Below, in pieces: positions 54,001-64,000 of a stretch of 64,000 bases of DNA (positions within the stretch are counted from its first letter, which is position 1; the number at the start of each line of letters is the position of its first letter). The translations under genes and the position numbers were made by a program. The notes under the pieces were generated by a model that saw nothing but the letters and a program-made list of their open reading frames with translations, was not told the DNA's origin and did not search any database. The DNA comes from Corylus avellana (lineage: Eukaryota > Streptophyta > Magnoliopsida > Fagales > Betulaceae), in NCBI RefSeq assembly GCF_901000735.1, contig NC_081548.1, positions 4,650,001 to 4,714,000 on the forward strand, written 5' to 3'.

Positions 54001-55060
54001 TCGCAAGTCCAGCTTGTAGGTACCAATACCAAGTACCTCCATGCGAGCTCCATTCCCTACTTTTATATCTCGACTCCCAACAGGAATTCGACGGTACTCC
54101 ACAAATCCGACCCGATCTCGAGCTACATGTTCGTTGCTGCCGAATCTACAGTCCACATAGGAGAGGAATGAGCAACCAAAACATGGCTAGATACATAAAC
54201 ATAGTGAGAAAAGTCAGAGAGTACCTTCTTCGGCTCAGTGCACTCACGAGTGAAGTGGCCTTCCTTTCCGCAGTTAAAGCAAAGCAGCTTAGACTTGTCT
54301 TTTTGACCAGCGTGTTACCTCTCTTGCGCTTGTAAGTCTTTGCCTTCTTGGGCCCTAGTCCAGTAGCTCCATGTTTGTCATTGTTCTTGCGCTTAGGCCT
54401 ATATGCCCTACGCGAACTTGACTCAGCCAAATATGCAAAACTGTTGGGCTTAGCAGCCTCTAGGCGCTCAGCTTCAAGTTCCAAATGACGCGAAACATCA
54501 TCAAAAGTTTTAATGTTCTCATTGTGCGTCAGATTTTGGCTCATAGCTTCCCAAGAGCTTGGTAGTGAACGAATCACCGCTTGGACCTGTTTCTCATCAG
54601 TAAGTTGGTTTCCAGCTGCTTTGAGCTTGCGGATCATGGATGACATCACCCTAAGATGCAGCTTCATTATATGATCTGTGCGCATCTTGTAGGAGTCAAA
54701 TCTCATGGTCAATCTGCGCAGTCTAATGGCAGAAGTGCCACCAAACTTTATCTTCAGTGCTTCCCACATATCTTAAGCTGTTGGATATACCTCGAACTCA
54801 CCAATTAGATCATTGTGCATGCTGCTTAACATAGTAAAGCGCGCAGATTGATCCTTTTTGCGCCAATTTTCAAAAGCAGCAAAATCTCTTATGTTTTGTT
54901 CGGTATCCCCTTGCATTGGCTCAGTCAGTGAATGGGACAAGGTCTCCAAGACCTCTTGTTCATTTAAAACATATCGAATCTTTCGATGCCATATGTCATA
55001 ATTTTCCTCATCCAATTTTTCCCCTTTATTCAAATCAGCAACAATACTTTTTGAAGCCAT
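51094..55060 (-). pseudogene. Copia gag-pol polyprotein, four disabling changes
   Basis: On the minus strand: Gag (55060 to about 54300, starting MASKSIVADLNKGEKL), CCHC knuckle CFNCGKEGHFTREC readable in a shifted frame near 54270, protease region with WTVDSAAT (about 54150), integrase (HSDICGP, TDRGREYLS, NGVAERRN; 53650-53200), RT (GNKWVLKVK, YVDDILLAGN at about 52030), RNase H (SDADWGSD, STMEAEYVA) and a tail ending at TAG 51094. Breaks: TAA at about 54770, a frameshift near 54310, TAA at 53719 and TAA at about 51175. At three of these the surrounding frame suggests CAA became TAA. Otherwise the domains and catalytic residues look preserved. Confidence 0.95.
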
Positions 55061-55644
55061 ATTACTACAAAGAAATTGCGCAAAGGGATATTATACACAC
55101 ATAAAAAATTTGTAGCGATAATCTAAGTTAAATAAAATAATTATTAACACGTCGCGAGATCGAAAAATCGCTAAGCTTCATAATCATCTCCCGTGCCACA
55201 AGTGTCATAAATATTAATATTTAACTTAATTTTCGCACAAAATTATGTATGGGAGAAAAAATAAATTTAACTCAACCATAACTCCCACTATTAAATTAAT
55301 TCTAGGCAACAAACATAAATATCATGCCAAGAATAAATTCAATGTCATCATTTTAGGGGCTACACATGCTCTTAAAAAATTATCTCAACAAATTTTAAAA
55401 GAATAAGCATGCGTTAAATTTCTCCAAAGAAATAATTATGGATTTTGATATACAATCCTTATATAAAAAATAAATCCATAAAAATTACTACAACCCCTAA
55501 CAATTTTACATACATGCCAATATTAAACAGACTGTACAAAGAAAAATATTTAACATGCAATCTCTTCAACAAATGAATTTTCATTCATTTATGCAAATGT
55601 ATTATTCTATTATAAATAACAAATGGAACTCCATTACTAAAGGA

Positions 55645-55735
55645 TTCTAGTAGCCCAGTGGTTATAGTGTTTGCTACTATTTCCACACGGCAAGGGTTCA
55701 AACCCACTTGCCTTCATCTTTTTACTAAAGGCATA
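55645..55735 (+). mobile_element. tRNA-derived SINE-like sequence, plus strand
   Basis: A-box-like TAGCCCAGTGGTTAT at 55651 and B-box GGTTCAAACCC at 55695-55705, about 35 bp apart, as in tRNA-derived promoters. The cloverleaf is not complete. Confidence 0.5.
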
Positions 55736-55779
55736 CGTGGACTGCATGATTTCAGTAAAAAGAAATTTACCAAAAATTC

Positions 55780-55860
55780 TGCAGGGGAATCGAAACAGGG
55801 CCACGGTAATTATAGAAGCACCGCTTGACCATTAGGCCAAAGCAGATTCTTGAGAAGGTG
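55780..55860 (-). mobile_element. tRNA-derived SINE-like sequence, minus strand
   Basis: On the minus strand GGCCTAATGGTCAAGCGG (A box, complement at 55821-55838) and GTTTCGATTCCCC (B box, complement at 55784-55796). The two tRNA-like units face each other, 45 bp apart. Confidence 0.55.
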
Positions 55861-57310
55861 CAACAGTTCAAATATATAAACGGTTATTTGAACCAGGCCT
55901 TCTTCTATCTCTGAACATCGGACTGTCGCCCTATTTCCAGACTCGCCCTTAAACTTAAATCCTTCAGATCTCCCTCATTATAGGTCCGTTTTTCGCATTC
56001 CATATGTCAAATTAAACCTTATGACAAGTATAATCTAACCATATGAAAAATTAACGCAGTTGATGATAAACAATTATCAGAAAAATAAAAACAAACTTTC
56101 ATGTTCTTCAACTAAGAATGTTATATCTCTCAATATACATTTCCAATCATCACCAAATTTTGTGGGCATATTCATATGAATGTTCTCTACAACATGTATA
56201 AATTTGGTAGTCTAATTCATTCATTTTTGAAATTTGCCATTAAAGGCCATATATTAATGAAAATGGCATATTAATCAGAGACTTGGTTTCATTGCAATTT
56301 CTCATGTATACAAAGGCATATATACAATGAGAAACACAAAACCTGGCTCTGATACCAATGTTATAAAATTAATATGCACAGTGGAATGAGTACCTTATTT
56401 GCACTGCAATCAAATTCTTCAATGAATTTCTTCATTTTCCCAGTGATGGAATACACTACTAGAAATACTGGAGTAGTATTCACAGAATCCACAGTCTAAG
56501 AGCACCACCAATGAAACTATATTGAGAGAGAGAGAGAGAGAGTTGTTTTCTGTTTTTCCTTTTCATACGTTCGTCTCTCAAAGTATTCTATAGGAGATTA
56601 TTTATACTATCACTCATTTAAAATGAAGATATCAGTTTTATCTTTTTAGAATAACTGACAATGTCAGTTTCCTACTTACAAGCCAAGTGTTGTGTCACTT
56701 GGTTTTGTACACGTAGAGGCGTGCCTTTTGTGAACGCTTATCTTATTTTCAACAAATTAAAACTAATTTTTATATAATAACTCATAACCAAGTAATAAAT
56801 ACAAACGGTCATAAAAATTATATCTCATAACCAAATAATAAATACAAACGGTCATAAAAGTTATATCTCATAACCAAGTAATAAATACAAACGGTTATAA
56901 ACCAAAATGGTTAAAGATGATTTTTATTTATCATAAAAACTTGTGAATATATCATCAAATGAAAAAACATTTTCAAATGACTGAAAAATAAATGTTTGTA
57001 ACAAATATTACAACAATCCTGCATATGTTACAAACATTAGAATAAAATGAGATTAAAAGCATGCATCGATGTGGTACCCGAAAGTTTTAATCACACCTAG
57101 GATAAATAAATATGAACTTAATGAATCGTGGTAGAGTTAAACTCTTTTAAAAAATTCACAAATTAAACAAACTTATCATCCACATAACTTTCTCCAAAAA
57201 CAAAAAATTAAATCAAATCAAATAAACAAAAAGTTAAATTAAATCAAATAAAGAAAATTGGGTTGTTCTATAGCGGGTTGGCGCCTTATACAGGCCATGC
57301 GTCTCTGGGC

Positions 57311-57695
57311 TTCATGAGTGCTCTAGAGACTTGCCAAAGTCTCATAAGAGGCGGCACCACCTCCACACTCACATAGGTGGCGTCCATCAAGAATGTGTGC
57401 AGAGAACATCTCATCCCAACAAGTATGGACTATGGACCCATTAAGAGTTTTAAACTCATCCTTACTCACTCTGCATCTTTTGTTATTACACCATAAAATG
57501 GCTTTCATGAGTGCTCTAGAGACCTACCCAAGTCTATAGGAGATGACACCTCCACACTCATATAGGTGGTATCCATTAAGAGTGTGTGCAGGGAACACCC
57601 CATCCCAACAAGTAAGAACTATGAATCCATTAAGAGCTTTAAGCTCATCCTTAATCACTCTGCATCTTGTACTGTCTTACACCATAGGGATGGAC
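57311..57695. repeat. Tandem duplication of about 194 bp in the outer element
   Basis: TTCATGAGTGCTCTAGAGAC at 57311 and 57505, followed in both by TCCACACTCA.ATAGGTGG, then ATCCCAACAAGTA and CACTCTGCATCTT in the same order. The copies differ at many positions. Confidence 0.85.
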
Positions 57696-58858
57696 TCATC
57701 ACTAATCTTCCTAACAAGATAGTTAATAAACATAAATTGACAGTACCATACCTCATTTCACTTGTGACTTCGTTTCCCATTAAACCTCATTCATGGGATC
57801 TCCAATCATAGAGGTTAGGTATCAATCACAGTGTCATGATTTGGGTATTAGTCCTATCCCCCTCGATGCTTCTCTCACTAGCCTTCTTGCTAGTGGCATG
57901 GTCAAAGAATCTGCAGAATTCTTTTATGACCTCACAAAGTCCATGGACATATACCGGTTTCAATAAGCTGCCTCACAATATTGTGCACTTTCTCATTATA
58001 AATTCTTTACTCGAGCTTTGGCAGCCTGACAATCACAATAAACACATAGATCCAGCTATGTTAGCATATAAAGGCAAATTAAATAAATTAACCAATAGAT
58101 TCTTTAGCCATTCATCTTCAGTTCATGCCTTCTCCAAGGCAATTAACTTTGACTCCATAGTAAACCTTGCTATGCAAGTCTTTTTGAAAACTTTCAAGAG
58201 ATAGCTCCTCCAATCAGAGTAAACACATAATAGCCATTTGTAGGCTTTGCTCATCTGAATCAATAATATAGTTGCATTCCTTTCAATATAGCAGGATAAT
58301 CACAATAAGACAAACCAAAATTAATTGTGCCTTTGAAAATTTCAACAATTTAGAGATCGCATCACAATGGCTCAATACCATGATTATGAGCATATCTACT
58401 CAATTTACTAACAATATATGTAACACCGAGACATATACAGTTTGTCAAAACATCAAGCTACCAATGATTTGTGCATATTTTTCTTACAAAAACACCATCA
58501 CCATGATTCTTAACCAAGTGTATTTTTGAATCATATGGCGTAGACATAGGTGGATAATAAAAGTGCTCAAAATCTTTTAAGCATCTTATCAACATTATAT
58601 GTATGAGATAAAATAATGCAATCATTATCCCTAATAACTTTAATGTCCAATTTGACATTAGCTTTACCTATGTCTTACATATCAAAATTAGATGGAAGAA
58701 ATAATTTAACTTTATGCACAATATCAATGTTAGTTCAAAATAATCAAGTCATCAATATATTAAAAAATAAATAATGACACATTCATTATTGTAAAATTTG
58801 TTATGTATTTACTTGCACCATTAATCAAATATGCAATAGACAACATCACCTTGTCAAA
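57696..58858 (-). other. Decayed internal region of the outer copia element
   Basis: Lies downstream of RT on the minus strand, where RNase H should be. Shifting frames and many stops; I cannot read a continuous domain. Confidence 0.45.
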
Positions 58859-59050
58859 CTATTCATATAATTGTTTAGGAGTTTGCTTTAATCCATACAA
58901 GGATTTCACTAGTTTGCACAAATGTTCTTGACCGGGGATTACTAGTCCCTCGGGCTGCTCCATATAAATCTCTTCATCATTTAGAAAAATAACTTTGACA
59001 TCCATTTGATGTACAACAAATTTATAAATATAAGCAATGGCAAATAACAT
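58859..59050 (-). pseudogene. Copia reverse transcriptase fragment
   Basis: The minus frame reads VHQMDVKVIFLNDEEIYMEQ then PEGL and LCKLVKSLYGLKQTP, the conserved copia block QMDVKTAFLNG..EEIYMEQPEGF...L.KSLYGLKQ. The DD motif further on is lost. It belongs to the outer element. Confidence 0.9.
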
Positions 59051-61218
59051 TCCAAAAGATACAATTTTAGTAATTGGAAAATAAGTATCAAATAATCAAC
59101 ATATACATTTACTTGTAGTTTTTAGCTACCAAGTCTACCATGTGCTTATCTATTGTATCATCTAGTTTAAGCTTATTCTTAACCACCTATTTATAACAAA
59201 TTGATTTGGTCTTAGGAGGTAACTCAATGAGTTCCCAAGCATGATTAGACATAATTGATTTCAATTATTTATAGCTTCTAACCAATTAAATTAAAAATAA
59301 ATAAAATGCATCAAAAATAGATTTAATTGCTTCACCATAACATATTGGATCATCATCAACAATATAAGCAATAAAATCCATACCGAGATTCCTTTCGTTC
59401 TAACTCGCTTGCTTCTTCTCAATTCTTACACATCATCAACAATTTTATTAGAAGCACCAAAAAATCATGAAATAATTTTTTCCTTATTTTTCAAAGGAAC
59501 ACATGATCAAAGATAATAACCTTTTTTAAATTCAATAATATTATTGTAATCTAAAATATCACTCTTGATAGTAGGGAATCTATAGCATGAACTATTACAT
59601 GTAAAACTAATAAAATCACAATCATAGGTTTTAAAAACTAAGCTTCCTCATTTTAGGTTTTAAGTAACATAACATTTGTCAAATAGCCACACACTTCGAG
59701 GTATTTCAAACAATGCTTATGAATATGACAAACAAAATAAAGGCTTCCCCCCACACTTTGGTGAATAGCCCAAAAATTGACAATCATAGCATTCATCAGT
59801 TCTTTTCATTTTCTTAGTGTCGCCAAGATTTACATGTACAAATTTATCATACCAAATGAAATAAATCAAGTAATCACAAGAAAATAAAATTCTATTAATA
59901 GCTCACAAGAACTTTAAGAAATAACTTCTATGAGCCAATTTTTCTATAAGTATGATCTATCATTTACTCTTCTTTATTTTCTGTCAATTGACAGTTCTAA
60001 AGATGTTTTAAAAATACTAATCACCACTTGTGATTTTTCAACATGATCCTTATATATTATATATATAGGGATTACATATTTCAAGTTCTATCAAGATTTT
60101 AAAAATAAAATCTTTTTAACTAAAGCCCCAATAAATATGCAAAGTATCAAGCCCAATCAAATAATAATCAACTATTATTGGCTCATTTTAATAAATACGC
60201 CAATGATATCATTCTTATGATATGATAAATTTATCATGTATCAAATGAACCTCAATAATCACATATATTTTATTCTGAACCATCATGTCAGAGAAATTTG
60301 AAAGCTCAATGATATATATGAGGAATTACCAAATAACTTAAAGTGGTTATGCTAATCTAGCATGTCATAGCTAACATAAATGCTAGATACTATTTCTTTT
60401 TTGAAATAGATGAATCAATAGAAGCCACCGCTTATCATATACAAAATTCATGTAATTATAAAACTTGGCACCAGCTTTAATTCAATCAAGGAGTACCACC
60501 ATAACTTCTATTTTTTTTTTTTTTTTTTCATTTTAATAAATGAAATGTATATTATGCCTTAAAAATAAGACCTATGAATTAGAGTTTAAAACTCACAGCA
60601 GAGCCAACAACTTTACTCCAAGATCTTCCAAAATAGATTGTCATCACCACATACCAACTAGGTGTCGTGAGAACCAATCGACTCAATACGCGCATCACAT
60701 CTCTTCCTTTTACTATGTGCTTACCTGCAAAAATCTTTAGAAAAGTGGTATTCTCTGCACACAATTAGCAATACCTATGTATTTTCTCCATCACAAAAAT
60801 GAGTAATCACTCACAGTTATTATTATTAATTTATATGGATGTTTTCCAGCCAAGCTTAACACAACATAACAAAAAAATGCTAAGTTCTAAAAAATCCATA
60901 AAAAGGCTTAACTTTTTTTATTGTAAGAATAGTAACCCAACAATAAAAGATTATTTGACAATCAATAAATTGAGTTCAAATAATTGAAAACTCTTACAAT
61001 CAAAATATTTTCATTTTCAACAACTACACAAGAAATTAAATTCTTTTTCTAACAAATGAATACAAAATCTTTCCACTCAAATATTTGATTTCATCTTTCT
61101 CATATGTGAATTGCATACCGCAAACTCTTATAGCATTTGCATTTTCATAAGTTTAAATACCATTGTTATGATACTAATCAAAATATTTGTGCAACCATCA
61201 CGAGTCAACCTTTAAGAT
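59051..61218 (-). other. Decayed 5' internal region of the outer copia element
   Basis: Very AT-rich, with traces of pol upstream of RT (about 59150-59400 on the minus strand). The primer-binding site expected next to 61218 is not recognisable; a similar sequence (GTATCATAAC on minus) lies about 40 bp away. Confidence 0.4.
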
Positions 61219-62089
61219 TGTTGGAAATAATTTTGGATGGTGCACAAATTCTCATTGATATAAAATTATTACAATATGAAAATTAAACAATAAAATAAAT
61301 AAAATACAAGAGAAGAAAAGTAGAGTATGGAAAGATCTCACAATGCTATAGAATCACGAAAGAGCGTTGTCCTTCAAGGTTGATTCGTGCCTCCCAGAGT
61401 TTATAACTCGGTGCGATCGGATCCTTTGACACGCAACCTCCAGGATTAGACTATAGCGTCTACCTTCGTTAAGGACGTACTTCCAATAACGAAAATTAGT
61501 AGAACAACCCTTTGATCTTCTTAATAAAAAACCGGAAAGAGAAAATAAAAATTGAATAGAATAGAATTCTATGCAAATCGGTCTTCTAAAATATGACAAA
61601 ACTCTTTTATAAAAAAAATGAGTTTGCCTTTTTTTCTTTCTTGTTGCAACTATATCATGGGATTGGGGATGTTTTCTTTCTTTATATAATTAATGATCAA
61701 ATGGTCATAATACCAAAAAACAATAAAACATTTGTTAATAATCAAATGGTCAAACTACAATAAAACTTGTTAAAGACTAACGGTCAAAATGGTAAAAATC
61801 AATTAAAACTAATTTTTATATAATAACTCATAACCAAGTAATAAATACAAACGGTCATAAAAATTATATCTCATAACCAAATAATGAATACAAACGGTCA
61901 TAAAAGTTATATCTCATAACCAAGTAATAAATACAAACGGTTATAAACCAAAATGGTTAAAGATGATTTTTATTTATCATAAAAACTTGTGAATATATCA
62001 TCAAATGAAAAAACATTTTCAAATGACTGAAAAATAAATGTTTGTAACAAATATTACAACAAGAAGAACAAAAATTGATGAACAAAAAC

Positions 62090-62716
62090 CTTTTGCTAGG
62101 GTCACTGCAAAAGGGTCCTGTGTCTCCATCTGAGCCTAATCCAGTCACGGAGTCCACTTCGACAATCAGTTCAAGGGCCTTTGCAAGTCACAATTTTGCT
62201 CCTTTGATGGGATCACTGTAAAGGGGTTATATGCCTCCATCTGAGCCTAATCCAGTCACTGACTCTGCTTCAACAATCAGTTCAAGAGCATTAGCAGGTC
62301 ATAAATTCGCTCCTTTGATGGGATCATTGCAAAGGGGCCCTGTGCCTATATCTGCTCCTAATCCGGTCACTCACTCTGCTTTGACAATCAATTCAAGAGC
62401 ATTTGCAGGTCACAATTTCACTTAACTGATGGGATCACTGCAAAGGGGTCTTGTGGCTCCATCTACACCCAATCCAGGCACCTATATACCAGCTTCAACA
62501 ATTGGCCAAAAGGCCTACATGGGTCACAATATGGCTCATTTGTTAGGCTCATTGCAGAAGAGTCTTGTCCCTCCATCCGCAACCCATCCAGGCACTCACA
62601 CCCCCGTTTCAACACTAGGCCAAAGGGCCTTTGTTAGTCACAATATGGCTCATTTGCTAGTCTCTATATAGAGGGTTCTCGTCAACCCCTCGGCGCCAAA
62701 TCCGGCCATCCCTTAG
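62090..62716 (+). repeat. Six in-frame 111-bp (37-aa) tandem repeats in the peptide gene
   Basis: The phrase TCAYTGCARARG recurs at about 62102, 62213, 62324, 62435 and 62549, with a weaker sixth near 62660: spacing 111, 111, 111, 114 and 111. All are in one frame. Units 1-4 are more like each other (NPVT..S..TISSRA) than units 5-6 (NPGT..P.STIGQ..). Confidence 0.93.
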
Positions 62717-62936
62717 GTGCATATGCTAGAGTATTAATGATTCCTCATGACGTGCCATAGAGAGGAAATAAAGCTGGTTTAACATGGGCACCAACATAAA
62801 TATAAAAAATAAAAAATAAATAAAAATTAATTCAAAACCTCTAATTAACGTATTAATTACTATTTTAATTGGTGCATATATGTAAGAATAATGGCAACAA
62901 AAACACTTGCCAGCCTTTCTTTCCATTTCTTGTGTT
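62717..62936. other. 3' flank of the peptide gene
   Basis: AT-rich, likely the 3' UTR at first (AATAAA-like at about 62768 and 62813-62825). No gene seen. Confidence 0.4.
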
Positions 62937-63035
62937 TTTTTTTGACATGTCTACACAAAGGAAGGGGGAGGGGGGATTCGAACTAGTAACCTCCACTTCA
63001 TGAAGCGTGGTTCACAGCCGATTGAGCTATCCGAT
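62937..63035 (-). mobile_element. tRNA-derived SINE or tRNA pseudogene
   Basis: On the minus strand: GGATAGCTCAATCGG (A box, complement 63018-63032), an anticodon-arm-like piece with CAT in CTTCATGA, and GTTCGAATCC (B box, complement 62974-62983), then a C/T-rich tract and an A-tail (T run at 62935-62943 on plus). The acceptor stem does not pair with a 3' partner, so it is not a working tRNA. Confidence 0.6.
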
Positions 63036-63296
63036 TGAGCTTTCCATTTCATTTTGGAATTCTTTTGTATAAATCCTGGAATTAATTGCTACACACATGC
63101 AGTATACTTATTTGAAAGAATAAAATGTTGCTGATCTTTTTTGTTTTTCCAGTGCATCCATGAATGTATGTTGTTTCCATCTTCTAAAAGAACAATTATA
63201 ACTTCTAATTTATTCATTTTTATGTGATGCATAACCATTTACAAATTAAGCTGCGAATTATGTATGTATCCTAAATCATACATGCAATAGAGACAT
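63036..63296. other. AT-rich spacer before the last LTR
   Basis: Nothing recognised. Confidence 0.4.
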
Positions 63297-64000
63297 TGTT
63301 AGTTCTTGTATTGGCTTAATTCAGTTCTAAAATGCAGAGGCTACTGTTCATGGGCTCAAACACTGATATAGAATGCTCAGAATCCAATCTCCACCGTTCA
63401 TAATGTAGATTCATATGTTAGGAACATCCTTGCAAAATTTCAGCTCAATCGGACCACAAACGCCCAATAGTCGGAGCTGTTGATCAAGACTGGACAGTAT
63501 TTCCAGAATGCTGTTTCACCCATGTCTGGACATGCCTTCCCTGGGTCCGGACATGCCTTCCCTGGGTCCGGACCTCATTTTCAGAAACTCAAATTTTGCT
63601 CCGCAAAGCCGTGTCCGGACAGCCCATTAACATGTCCGGACACCCCGTAAGTTTTAGGCCCAAAAACGTGATTTTAAGTGGGTTAGGTCTAGGGTTTTGT
63701 CGGGGGTATATATACATCATTATTGAAGAAAGAGGCACGAATTTTCACCCTCAGAGAGTTCTTGTGAGGCTGTGCTTGAGTGATTATTTTGTTGTGAGCC
63801 AAATTGATTCCTCTTAGAGGATTTTTGTTAGTATTGATTGTGTGCTTAATTGAAGTATATCGGAAGGGTCCGATAAAGGAGAATCACGTTAAAGAAGATT
63901 GTGAGCGATGAGACAAGTTGGAAGCTTGTCGATCTTACAGAGTCAAGGTCTTGCAAATGGTTGTAAGTGTTCCTAGTGTCTGTAATCTCTGGATAATCTT
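63297..64000 (+). mobile_element. Ty1/copia (SIRE-like) LTR, running off the right edge
   Basis: Starts TGTTAGTTCTTGTATTGGC, similar to the LTR start at 18758. The stretch 63850-63998 matches 19795-19945 in order (GAAGGGTCCGATAAA..GAGAATCAC, AGATTGTGAGC, CTTGCAAA.GGTTGTAAGTGT, GTCTGTAATCTCT). A TATA-like GTATATATACAT is at about 63706. No polypurine tract lies before it, so it is the 5' LTR of an element that continues to the right. It contains two tandem copies of a 26-bp unit (CTGGGTCCGGACATGCCTTC, 63530-63580). Confidence 0.8.

Larger units (their letters stand above)
55061..56358 (-). other. 5' untranslated leader of the inner copia element
   Basis: About 1.3 kb between the 5' LTR and gag, including the primer-binding site and two tRNA-like sequences (annotated separately). 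No coding region. Unusually long for a copia leader. Confidence 0.6.
49509..56754 (-). mobile_element. Inner Ty1/copia element, nearly complete, TSD AATTA
   Basis: LTRs 49509-49898 (390 bp) and 56359-56754 (396 bp), both TGTTA...TTTTCAACA, flanked by AATTA at 49504-49508 and 56755-56759. The intact outer LTR at about 61800 has the empty site (AATCAATTAAAACTAAT). On the minus strand the 5' LTR is the right one and is followed by TGGTATCAGAGCC (complement at 56344-56356), the primer-binding site for initiator tRNA-Met. A purine-rich GAGTGGGAGA (complement at 49899-49908) precedes the 3' LTR. LTRs differ at only a small number of positions, so it is young, and younger than the outer element by nesting. 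Confidence 0.96.
48914..62061 (-). mobile_element. Outer Ty1/copia element with 843-851 bp LTRs and TSD AGAAG
   Basis: TGTTGGAAATAATTTTGG at 48914 and again at 61219; ATATTACAACA at 57015 and 62061. The left LTR (48914-49508 plus 56760-57015) is split by the inner element; the right LTR is 61219-62061. AGAAG flanks the whole at 48909-48913 and 62062-62066. LTRs look nearly identical, so the insertion is fairly recent. The internal part 57016-61218 is badly decayed; a copia RT piece is readable at 58859-59050 (minus), which sets the orientation. Each LTR holds three tandem 43-bp units (CTCATAACCAAGTAATAAAT..., 56778-56920 and 61825-61962). Confidence 0.92.
48826..62716 (+). pseudogene. Secreted multi-repeat peptide precursor, split by nested retrotransposons
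   Basis: Before the insertion (48826-48913) the frame encodes a signal peptide: MRLLNVLLALTTVLFLISMH and a cleavage-like SYTAC. After the insertion, counting one AGAAG, the frame continues at 62067 without a shift into NKNLLLGSLQKGPV and then six repeats of 37 residues to a TAG at 62714. The unit is of the type GSLQKGPVPPSxPNP, a T/S-rich spacer, then RAFAGHN. Signal peptide plus short repeats with Pro/Ser cores and a GHN end is how plant peptide-hormone precursors look (IDA, CLE, PIP and CEP families share such features), but no family fits cleanly. Three in-frame stops (62219, 62423, 62669) show decay beyond the insertion. It probably made several mature apoplastic peptides from one precursor (inference). 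Confidence 0.7.

Noticed and set aside
55645..55860. Functional tRNA genes
   Set aside because: A and B boxes are present but acceptor and anticodon stems do not form a full cloverleaf.
56778..56920. CRISPR-like array (three 43-bp units)
   Set aside because: Tandem repeats without spacers inside an LTR of a plant retrotransposon; present in both LTR copies.

Overview
This 64 kb window is nuclear DNA of a flowering plant, most likely a woody eudicot. The reasons are intron-rich genes with GT..AG junctions, a plastid-type protein gene, a Cassandra TRIM element carrying 5S rRNA sequence, Ty1/copia and Ty3/gypsy elements, L1-type LINEs and foldback MITEs in AT-rich DNA. The species cannot be read from the sequence.

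Layout. (1) 1-9197: one callose-synthase exon (65-174, minus), a GC-rich 26-bp minisatellite (600-2250), remains of a Tat-type gypsy element with its LTR, three foldback MITEs, a solo LTR with a perfect target-site duplication (TSD) at 5397-5946, and a gypsy gag-protease remnant. (2) 9198-26914, minus: an apparently intact 15-exon gene for a CCR4-type deadenylase (CCR4 homolog 6, about 772 aa). It is stretched over 17.7 kb by repeats; intron 4 alone is 9.6 kb and holds LINE pieces, a Cassandra LTR and a pair of inverted copia LTR copies. (3) 26915-27968: shared divergent promoter. (4) 27969-31319, plus: a 7-exon gene for a small, probably plastid-targeted conserved protein of unknown function (193 aa). 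(5) 33442-44756, minus: a 3-exon NAA50-like N-acetyltransferase gene (161 aa). Its first intron contains a 6.1 kb LINE with TSD and poly(A), a solo LTR with TSD and a MITE. (6) 45928-48068: a second copy of the intergenic segment between genes 4 and 5, with copies of both last exons. (7) 48826-62716: a secreted-peptide-like gene with six 37-residue repeats, split by a 13.1 kb copia element that itself contains a younger 7.2 kb copia element. (8) 63297-64000: the beginning of a copia LTR running off the right edge.

Gene logic. NAA50 and CCR4-6 are immediate neighbours in Arabidopsis (At5g11340 and At5g11350, from memory), so the core of the window is probably conserved microsynteny enlarged by transposons. 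The most notable observations are: the NAA50-like gene keeps its frame but has lost residues matching the catalytic His and the substrate loop, while a duplicated orphan last exon keeps the His but has a stop; the interrupted multi-repeat peptide precursor; three minimal LINE insertions made of little more than poly(A) between long TSDs; and two facing tRNA-derived sequences inside a copia leader.
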